The notes beneath the pieces were generated by a model. The model had not been told where the DNA came from. It worked only from the letters and a program-made list of their open reading frames with translations, and made no database searches. From an uncultured archaeon (GTDB lineage: Archaea > Korarchaeota > Korarchaeia > Korarchaeales > Korarchaeaceae): DNA of 5,619 nt. The position numbers and the translations under genes were made by a program. Location of the stretch: assembly GCA_938073845.1 (NCBI GenBank), contig CALJEO010000040.1:1-5619 (forward strand). The letters run 5' to 3'. How positions within the stretch are numbered: the stretch's first letter is position 1; the number at the start of each line of letters is the position of its first letter. Positions 1 through 4,492 of the stretch are shown piece by piece.

Positions 1-390
1 GGTCCCCGGAAACGGTGTGTAGCCCAATATCTTCATGAAACCACTCAGGTATCCCCTCCTGGACATATAGTAGGCACCCTCTCCCATCCCCGAGAACACC
101 TCGCCCATCACGACCTCATCCCCCCATCCAACCCCCTCCAACGATTCACCCACGGATCTGAGCAGCTCTATGGACCTCTCAGATAGCATCACATACTGGG
201 CCTTCTTGGAGGTCGCGGACCTCACGAATCCCAGCTCCTCGGCCCTTGAAACCCATCTGGATAGGGTTGCTCTGGAGGTGTTCATGAACTTGCCCTGGTC
301 CCTAACCCTTACGGGCCTCTTAGCAGCACCGAGCAATGCCAGGGAAACTATCAGATGTGTTACTGAGGGATCAGCTCTCGCTATCTCCAC
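1..390 (-). CDS. ribK: CTP-dependent riboflavin kinase with N-terminal winged helix (partial, 3' end outside window)
   Basis: Only the first 130 residues lie in the window, reading off its left edge. Archaeal RibK phosphorylates riboflavin to FMN using CTP. Seen: residues about 10-72 form a helix-turn-helix-like segment (TSRATLSRWVSRAEELGFV, about 38-56). The kinase domain then starts, with the family motif SGMGEGAYYMS (100-110) and GYTPFPGT (123-130), which in the family is followed by LN just beyond the edge. An N-terminal DNA-binding domain fused to the kinase is known from some archaeal RibK proteins and suggests self-regulation or flavin-responsive regulation (inference). I chose the GTG at 390-388 because AGGAGG (398-403 on this strand) sits 7 nt upstream and the frame is open from there to the edge. 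The start overlaps the end of the translin-like gene by 20 bp, implying co-transcription and coupled translation. Confidence 0.9.
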   Translation of the reverse strand, partial: MEIARADPSVTHLIVSLALLGAAKRPVRVRDQGKFMNTSRATLSRWVSRAEELGFVRSATSKKAQYVMLSERSIELLRSVGESLEGVGWGDEVVMGEVFSGMGEGAYYMSRRGYLSGFMKILGYTPFPGT

Positions 391-994
391 GGACACCCCT
401 CCTGCTCGCTCTAACGAACACCAATTCGGATAGCGTCCTCTCTATTAATATCCTAGCCTCATCTGTCCTCTTCCTCAGGGGTATGAGGGAGTCAGGTAGA
501 GCAGCTGAGTTCATCGCCTCATAAATTTCCTCCATCTTCCCCAATATATCCTCAGCTCCCTCAATGTCTCCCTCCCTCATGCGCTCGAGAGCGACCCTCC
601 TGAGCTCCCCTACGACTTCGCTGACACCCAGCAGGTACTCCCTAGCCTCGACCCCGAGCTCTATGTGACTCACTATCCCCTCACCCATCAGGAGCTTGCA
701 GAGCACTATGCCCTCAATCACCTCCTGCATCGGGTCCTGCAGGACAGATCTGACCAAGCAGCTTGAGGATCCTAGCTTCGATTCGGCCCACTCAATGAAC
801 CCCTTCATATCCTCCAGGGCCTCGGCGAGCTTCCTCTCCACTACTTTCAGGTCACTCGCAGACCTAGCTTCAATTATCGAGGACCTCGCTACCGAGAGCC
901 ACCTTCTAGATCTCCTCAAGGCCTCCTCCCTGATCTCGTTTACCTCCCCCATCTCCCTTAGGGCGAGGGCTATGGGCTCCAGCACCCTAACCAT
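371..994 (-). CDS. Translin/TRAX-family RNA-binding protein, possible RNase
   Basis: The 207-residue, highly charged, all-helical protein is close in length to translin (about 200-230 aa). The clearest signature is residues 119-140, with YLLGVSEVVGELRR then GD, matching the family pattern DYLLGvxDLtGELxR...GD. The C-terminal helix IPLRKRTDEARILIE (171-185) also fits. Translin and TRAX form octameric RNA-binding shells (C3PO), and archaeal TRAX-like homologues are known to cut RNA. The four TRAX catalytic acids have plausible counterparts here: E91 and E94 in QEVIE, E126 (for Asp) and E130. The start is taken at the ATG at 994-992. An upstream in-frame ATG at 1054 would run into tyw1 and add 20 residues unlike the family. 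No SD precedes 994, so a leaderless or short-leader mRNA is likely. It leads a two-gene operon with ribK; no functional link between them is known to me. Confidence 0.82.
   Translation of the reverse strand: MVRVLEPIALALREMGEVNEIREEALRRSRRWLSVARSSIIEARSASDLKVVERKLAEALEDMKGFIEWAESKLGSSSCLVRSVLQDPMQEVIEGIVLCKLLMGEGIVSHIELGVEAREYLLGVSEVVGELRRVALERMREGDIEGAEDILGKMEEIYEAMNSAALPDSLIPLRKRTDEARILIERTLSELVFVRASRRGVRGDSES
398..403 (-). promoter_or_regulatory. Shine-Dalgarno site of ribK
   Basis: AGGAGG on the minus strand lies 7 nt before the GTG at 390, inside the last codons of the translin-like gene. It decides the ribK start. Confidence 0.7.
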
Positions 995-1029
995 TTTTAT
1001 CGGGTTACGTGGGATGTGTTGGATAAAAG
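995..1029. promoter_or_regulatory. Divergent promoter region of tyw1 and the translin-like gene
   Basis: The 35-bp spacer between two opposed ATG codons has a TATA-like element at each end. TTTTTATC at 994-1001 reads toward tyw1, and CTTTTATCC on the minus strand (1029-1021) reads toward the translin-like gene. Each is centred about 31-32 bp before the start codon it would serve, close to the archaeal TATA-to-start distance plus a few bases. Neither start has an SD, so both transcripts are probably leaderless or nearly so. Assigned by eye, without mapped transcript starts. Confidence 0.5.
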
Positions 1030-2007
1030 ATGTTGAGCGCTCTGGTGAGCACACCGGATCACATCAGGAAGTTGATGAGGAAGCAGGGATACAAGTTCGT
1101 CCTGAATCATTCAGCGGTTAAGCCCTGCTATTGGTTCAGGAAGGCTATAATGGAGGGCAGGACATGCTACAAGAACAAGTTCTTCGGAATCCCAACCTGG
1201 AGATGCATTCAGATGAGCCCTACCGCTTCCTTCTGCAACATGCAGTGCAGCTACTGCTGGAGATTGAACGCTAGCGACGTGCCACAGAGCTACAGGTGGG
1301 TGGAGGTGCCCGAAGGAACCTGGGACGATCCAGAGGAGATAGCTGAGGAGAGTATAAGGGTTCAGAAGATGCTCGTTCAGGGGTACAAGGGCGTGAGGGT
1401 CTTCAGTAAGGAGTTAGTGAGGGAGGCTGAGGAGCCAAAGCATGCTGCCATCTCCCTGACCGGGGAGCCCATGCTCTACCCCAGGATAGGGGGCTTGGTA
1501 GAGGCCTTCTCCAGGAGGGGGATGACCACATTCATAGTGACGAACGGGACGCTCCCGGAGAGGATAGAGGGATTGGAAAGGGAGCCTACTCAGCTATATG
1601 TTACCGTTCCAGCTCCCTTCGAGAAGTTATATGCCGAGATAACTAGGCCCCTCTGGCCTGACGCATGGAGCAGGTTGATCAGGACCCTCGAGCTCCTCCA
1701 GTCCCTCTCCTGCCCTACGGTGATGAGGATACCATTGATAAAGGGGTTCAACATGGATGTGAAATCCCTGGAAGGTTTCTCAGAGCTTTTGAAGAGATAC
1801 CAGCCCACTTACGTTGAGCCTAAGGCCTATGAGTGGGTTGGTTACTCGAGGAGGAGGCTCTCCAAGGGGAACATGCCTTGGCACCACGAGATCAGGGAGT
1901 TCGCTGAGAGGTTAGCTGATCTCACGGGCTACAAGATACTGGACGAGTCTGAGGAGAGCGGCATAGTCCTGCTCTCAAGGCTGGAGAGGGCCTTGAGGTT
2001 CTACTGA
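1030..2007 (+). CDS. taw1: 4-demethylwyosine synthase, radical SAM (TYW1/Taw1)
   Basis: TYW1 condenses pyruvate with N1-methylguanosine-37 of tRNA-Phe to give 4-demethylwyosine, the tricyclic core of wyosine bases. Seen: the radical SAM motif CNMQCSYC at C69, C73 and C76, followed by WR. A second triad, C33, C46 and C59, has the 13-residue spacing known for the extra 4Fe-4S cluster of archaeal TYW1. K48, two residues after C46, is in the place of the lysine implicated in pyruvate binding. SLTGEPMLYP (about 142-151) matches the family's S-adenosylmethionine region. The 325-residue length is usual for archaeal forms. The ATG at 1030 gives an N-terminus (HIRKLMRKQGYKF) that fits the family and is probably leaderless. 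It is first in an operon with pyrH, 9 bp downstream. It acts in the cytoplasm, after a Trm5-type methyltransferase makes m1G37. Confidence 0.95.
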   Translation: MLSALVSTPDHIRKLMRKQGYKFVLNHSAVKPCYWFRKAIMEGRTCYKNKFFGIPTWRCIQMSPTASFCNMQCSYCWRLNASDVPQSYRWVEVPEGTWDDPEEIAEESIRVQKMLVQGYKGVRVFSKELVREAEEPKHAAISLTGEPMLYPRIGGLVEAFSRRGMTTFIVTNGTLPERIEGLEREPTQLYVTVPAPFEKLYAEITRPLWPDAWSRLIRTLELLQSLSCPTVMRIPLIKGFNMDVKSLEGFSELLKRYQPTYVEPKAYEWVGYSRRRLSKGNMPWHHEIREFAERLADLTGYKILDESEESGIVLLSRLERALRFY

Positions 2008-2014
2008 GGTGATC
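2006..2014 (+). promoter_or_regulatory. Shine-Dalgarno site of pyrH overlapping the taw1 stop codon
   Basis: GAGGTGATC is an extended match to the archaeal anti-SD sequence and begins inside the TGA stop of taw1. It supports the TTG at 2017 as the pyrH start and implies translational coupling. Confidence 0.75.
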
Positions 2015-2016
2015 CT

Positions 2017-2697
2017 TTGAGAGGGATCGTTCTCCTCCTAGGAGGCAGGGTCTTCGAGGGGCTGCTTGATGAGGGGCCCCGAAGGCTGATCGGTGTGGCC
2101 GGGGCTGTGAGGGAGCTTTACGGTAAGGTGAGCTTAGCTGTTGTCGCCGGGGGAAGCGAGATGGCGAGAAGGTACATAGAAGCTGTGAGCAGGGTGGGGG
2201 GAAGCAAGTACATGCAGGACTATGCGGGAATACTGGTGACTAGGCTCCACGCCTTGCTCACGATATCTGCCTTAGGGGAGCTAGCATACCCCAAGGTCGT
2301 GGAGAGTTACGAGGAAGCTGCTGTAGCTAACGCAACCGGTAGGATTCCCGTATCCGGAGGGATCCATCCGGGTTACTCCACGGATACCGTGGCCGCAATA
2401 ATGGCTGAGAGGCTGGGCTTCGATACGCTGGTGAAGATGACGGGAGTCGATGGGATCTACGAGGATGACCCGAGGATCAACCCATCAGCTAGGAAAATGG
2501 AGGAACTGAGCTACGATGAGCTCGAGAGGATGGTCATGGGGAAGTCCTATGATCCTGGGAGGTATGAGTTGCTCGACGTAACCTCGATAAAAATATTGAG
2601 GAGATCGTCTATAAGGACGATAATTTTAAGTGCTGATGATCCGGGGGCCCTGGTAAGGCTGCTCGAGGGTAGGAGAGTTGGGAGCTCAGTGAGGTGA
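2017..2697 (+). CDS. pyrH: UMP kinase, archaeal amino-acid-kinase type
   Basis: PyrH phosphorylates UMP to UDP with ATP, the step between de novo UMP synthesis and UTP/CTP. The 226-residue protein has the amino-acid kinase fold signatures in order: LLLGG (6-10), VVAGGSEMARRYI (42-54), TRLHALL (75-81), a glycine-rich GGIHPGYSTD (114-123), then VKMTGVDGIYEDDPR (139-153) and LSYDEL (164-169). These match archaeal UMP kinases closely; the first glycine motif has Arg (R11) where Ser is common. TTG at 2017 is preceded by a near-perfect SD that overlaps the taw1 stop, with a 2-nt gap between that SD and the TTG. The stop at 2695-2697 lies in the SD of the following membrane-protein gene. Its end product CTP is also the phosphate donor for the riboflavin kinase at the left of the window, though they are in separate operons. 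Confidence 0.93.
   Translation: MRGIVLLLGGRVFEGLLDEGPRRLIGVAGAVRELYGKVSLAVVAGGSEMARRYIEAVSRVGGSKYMQDYAGILVTRLHALLTISALGELAYPKVVESYEEAAVANATGRIPVSGGIHPGYSTDTVAAIMAERLGFDTLVKMTGVDGIYEDDPRINPSARKMEELSYDELERMVMGKSYDPGRYELLDVTSIKILRRSSIRTIILSADDPGALVRLLEGRRVGSSVR
2691..2697 (+). promoter_or_regulatory. Shine-Dalgarno site of the membrane-protein gene
   Basis: GAGGTGA contains the pyrH stop codon and lies 5 nt before ATG 2703. It favours 2703 over the overlapping GTG at 2694, which would need a weaker site upstream. Confidence 0.65.
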
Positions 2698-2702
2698 ATC
2701 CG

Positions 2703-3086
2703 ATGCTATCTGGGAGGACCTGGAGGAGAAGGCAAGCAGTCAGGAGGAGAAGAAGGAGGTTTGTCTCACCGTCCATCAAAGCGACCCTGGAGGAAGCGAT
2801 CTACGGGTCCCTCATAGCGATCTTCACCTTCCCGATATCACTCTTCATAGCGGAGCTGGGAGTTTGGGTGATGATAGTATGGATGCAGCCGCTCGACTTC
2901 ATAATCAGCAACTTCTACCTCACATTGGTCTCGATACAAGCGCTTTTCCTATTGATACCAGCTTACCACAGGCAACCGATCCGCCTCCTATTCGCTGCAA
3001 TAGTCGCATACCTGATTTGGATGGCCCTAGTCTCAATAGCATCCTTCGATCCGATAACCACACTTTTCGGTAAACTCCCTTATTGA
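2703..3086 (+). CDS. Small arginine-rich multi-spanning membrane protein, function unknown
   Basis: I do not recognise this 127-residue protein. It starts with a strongly basic cytoplasmic-type tail: ten of the first 19 residues are Arg, including six in a row (14-19). Three hydrophobic segments follow, about 32-61 (long, interrupted by a Pro and a Glu, perhaps a bent or double segment), 66-87 and 94-114, with a short polar C-terminus. The positive-inside rule predicts the N-terminus in the cytoplasm. ATG 2703 has a well-placed SD; the GTG at 2694 would add three residues. It is third in the taw1-pyrH operon and translationally coupled to pyrH. The basic tail could bind nucleic acid, the ribosome or acidic lipids (inference). 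Spurious coding is unlikely given the hydrophobic pattern, SD and spacing. No signal peptidase site is evident. Confidence 0.7.
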   Translation: MLSGRTWRRRQAVRRRRRRFVSPSIKATLEEAIYGSLIAIFTFPISLFIAELGVWVMIVWMQPLDFIISNFYLTLVSIQALFLLIPAYHRQPIRLLFAAIVAYLIWMALVSIASFDPITTLFGKLPY

Positions 3087-3485
3087 AGGACGGGGGAGAT
3101 AAGGTATAAGAGCTCCATTAGCTTCACCAGAATCAGATGCAGCTTCTTTACCGCTTTAAATGGTCAGGAAACGGTGTATAGTTCCCCTAAGCCCCTCGCA
3201 TTCATTTGTATCGGAAACAGGAGGGGTGTCTCCGTATACTGAACAATTGCTGAGAATACCTTCGGTAGATTCCGCTCTATGATCACTGCTCGAAGCATCA
3301 CTCAAGCTCCCTCTCCAGGATCTCACACTTGGAGGATTCCGCGTTCCTCACGAAAATCGAAACCTAGCTTATTATGCTTGGAGCAGCCCATACTCAACGG
3401 AGCTAGCTATGTATGCTCACCTCAGATCGGAAGAGGACTATTTTGATTGCGCGAGGGCCCCCATGAGGAGTTAGCTAGGAAAGGA

Positions 3486-3540
3486 TAAAGGATTCTAGAA
3501 AAGCAGGTGTTTTAGCGGGTTCGGATCAAAGAATCCTTTA
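3486..3540. repeat. 11-bp perfect inverted repeat, possible RNA hairpin
   Basis: TAAAGGATTCT (3486-3496) is exactly complementary to AGAATCCTTTA (3530-3540), with a 33-nt loop. The stem is AT-rich, so it would be weak at high temperature unless stabilised. It is the longest perfect inverted repeat I saw in the spacer. No T-run follows, so a terminator is not favoured. Confidence 0.55.
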
Positions 3541-3726
3541 AGCTTCATTGAGTTAACAGGGTCTCAGGGACCCCTCACATTATGGGGAACAGCATAAGGG
3601 ACTAGGAACCATCAAGGGAATGGTGATCTCGTTAACGGTTGATTCGATCATGCATTTGACGGAGATGCCGGGAGGCAGGGGGATCTCGTTTGAACAGTAG
3701 ACGGGACGAATCAATTGAATTTGAGG

Positions 3727-3745
3727 GGCATGGTTTAACCGTGCC
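3727..3745. repeat. 7-bp hairpin with 5-nt loop
   Basis: GGCATGG (3727-3733) and CCGTGCC (3739-3745) pair around TTTAA, with one G-U pair when read as plus-strand RNA. The inner GGTTTAACC is itself a palindrome. It may be an RNA stem-loop or a protein-binding palindrome; there is no evidence to decide. Confidence 0.4.
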
Positions 3746-3796
3746 ATGAGGTTGAACGTCTTAGGGTCCTGAGGATCTATCTGAAGGGAATGAGGT

Positions 3797-3803
3797 AAAA
3801 AAA
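3797..3803 (-). terminator. Oligo-T terminator of tRNA-Glu
   Basis: On the minus strand a run of seven T begins 25 nt after the end of the mature tRNA. Archaeal RNA polymerase commonly stops at such T-tracts without a hairpin. No other tRNA or convincing gene follows it. Confidence 0.55.
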
Positions 3804-3805
3804 GC

Positions 3806-3815
3806 AAATATATTA
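3806..3815 (+). promoter_or_regulatory. Candidate TATA box for the AK6-like kinase gene
   Basis: AAATATATTA is the best TATA-like element upstream of the kinase on the plus strand. Centred near 3810, it would start RNA near 3837 and give a leader of about 80 nt that runs antisense through most of the tRNA-Glu gene. The 16-bp gap to the tRNA leaves no room for a promoter closer by, and the tRNA body itself is G+C-rich. Prediction by eye. Confidence 0.35.
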
Positions 3816-3828
3816 GTTCAGAGTTTAA

Positions 3829-3903
3829 TGCTCCGGCCGGGATTTGAACCCGGGTCTGGGGCTCGAGAGGCCCCTATGCTCAACCGGGCTACACCACCGG
3901 AGC
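3829..3903 (-). tRNA. tRNA-Glu (anticodon CUC)
   Basis: The 75-nt gene folds into a full cloverleaf. The acceptor stem is GCTCCGG/CCGGAGC with discriminator A73. The D-arm has GTGT/GCAT with an 11-nt loop containing GG. The anticodon stem is GGGGC/GCCCC with loop CTCTCGA, giving anticodon CUC that reads GAG. The variable region is AGAC and the T-arm is CCGGG/CCCGG with loop TTCAAAT. There is no intron and CCA is not encoded. The identity matches archaeal tRNA-Glu, whose acceptor and T-arm sequences are very similar. GAG is much used in the genes here. It is transcribed away from the AK6-like gene from a TATA box inside that gene's first codons, and ends at the T-run near 3800. Confidence 0.96.
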
Positions 3904-3906
3904 CCA

Positions 3907-3914
3907 GGGAGGTG
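3907..3914 (+). promoter_or_regulatory. Shine-Dalgarno site of the AK6-like kinase gene
   Basis: GGGAGGTG ends 5 nt before the TTG at 3920 and sits only 3 bp from the 5' end of the divergent tRNA. It supports the TTG start. Confidence 0.75.
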
Positions 3915-3919
3915 GTCGC

Positions 3920-4492
3920 TTGAGAGATATAAATCTTAGCACCGGTACCATCGTGGTCCTGGGCGCGCCAGGCTCGGGTAAGACGGTAGTGGCTAGGGCG
4001 CTCTCAGAGAGATTGGGATGCGGGTATCTGAGCGTCGGCGCTTTAGCCCTGAATAAAGGGTATATCGTCGAGAGGGATCTCAAGAGAGACTCCTACATCA
4101 TAGATGAGGATAGGGTCAGGGAGGAGATCCGCAAAATCCTTGAGGAGATCCCCTGCCTAGTCGTGGAGACCATCAGCCCCTACGCCATCCCTAGGGAGAG
4201 GGTCTCGCTCGTCGTAGTCGTGAGGTGCAGGCCCTCCCTTCTGCTGGGAAGATTGAGGGAGAGGGGCTACGGTCCGAGGAAGATGAGGGAGAACATCGAG
4301 TACGAGGCAATAGATGGTCCCCTTTTCGATGCAATGAGGATAGCTAGTGAGGAGAGGATAGTTGAGGTTGATGGGTGCGAGGGGAGTCTTGAGGATGAGA
4401 TTAACCTTGTTTTAAGTGGGAGATCCTCTAGGAGGTTCAATTGGACCCAGGACTTCCTCTCAATACTGGAAGAGATATCAAGGATGGATTGA
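3920..4492 (+). CDS. AK6/Fap7-type adenylate kinase-like NTPase
   Basis: The 190-residue P-loop kinase has Walker A GAPGSGKT (15-22), an NMP-binding-type region with DEDRVREEI (62-70), and a LID-type segment, RCRPSLLLGRLRERGY (102-117) then KMRENIEYEAID (121-132). The pattern RCxPxxLxxRLxxRGY..K..EN.E.E..D is typical of archaeal putative adenylate kinases related to human AK6 and yeast Fap7. These act as adenylate kinase/ATPase and help mature the small ribosomal subunit with protein uS11. Odd: the family's DxH motif after the second hydrophobic strand is ETI here (83-85), so the His is missing and Asp has become Glu. TTG 3920 is supported by a strong SD. The start lies 16 bp from the divergent tRNA-Glu and the 3' end overlaps the convergent HerA-like gene by 15 bp. 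Family assignment is confident; retained catalytic activity is less certain. Confidence 0.85.
   Translation: MRDINLSTGTIVVLGAPGSGKTVVARALSERLGCGYLSVGALALNKGYIVERDLKRDSYIIDEDRVREEIRKILEEIPCLVVETISPYAIPRERVSLVVVVRCRPSLLLGRLRERGYGPRKMRENIEYEAIDGPLFDAMRIASEERIVEVDGCEGSLEDEINLVLSGRSSRRFNWTQDFLSILEEISRMD
3926..3935 (-). promoter_or_regulatory. TATA box of tRNA-Glu
   Basis: GATTTATATC on the minus strand is centred about 27 bp before the first base of the tRNA, the standard archaeal position. It lies inside codons 3-6 of the divergent kinase gene. A purine-rich CTAAG just upstream could serve as the BRE. Confidence 0.6.

Larger units (their letters stand above)
3087..3828. other. Long intergenic region with no convincing gene
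   Basis: About 740 bp, roughly 48% G+C by hand count and visibly poorer in G+C than the flanking genes such as pyrH. No frame on either strand carries a recognisable protein, a good SD or the arginine and codon habits of the neighbours. I checked by eye for SRP RNA, RNase P RNA, 5S rRNA and C/D-box RNAs and found no core motifs. What it holds: inverted repeats at 3191-3197/3221-3227, 3403-3409/3472-3478, 3486-3496/3530-3540, 3559-3563/3569-3573 and 3727-3733/3739-3745; TATA-like AT runs near 3153-3160 and 3535-3541; and the probable tRNA terminator at 3797-3803. It could encode an unrecognised non-coding RNA or be the remains of a decayed gene. Confidence 0.6.

Noticed and set aside
696..1121. 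Long plus-strand frame opposite the translin-like gene
   Set aside because: It is Ser/Thr-rich in the way expected of the antisense shadow of a GAG/AGG-rich gene and has no family signature.
3424..3435. AGATCGGAAGAG, identical to the first 12 bases of a common Illumina adapter
   Set aside because: The next bases (GACT) do not continue the adapter and the flanks look like ordinary genomic sequence, so I take it as a chance match, not contamination.
3254..3475. Plus-strand open stretch ending in LRSEEDYFDCARAPMRS
   Set aside because: It is short, has no start codon with an SD and no recognisable family; it could be a relic but nothing supports it.
3497..3529. GGGTTCGGATC resembling a tRNA T-arm inside the 3486-3540 hairpin
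   Set aside because: The bases flanking the loop do not pair as a T-stem and no D-arm or anticodon arm is present.
3616..3702. Small plus-strand frame MVISLTVDSIMHLTEMPG... of about 26 codons
   Set aside because: The purine run is directly against the ATG, so SD spacing is wrong, and there is no similarity or operon context.
3580..3807. 75-codon minus-strand reading frame in the spacer
   Set aside because: It has a TTG start with no SD, lies over the tRNA terminator T-run, is rich in Pro and Cys with no domain pattern, and uses arginine codons unlike the neighbours.
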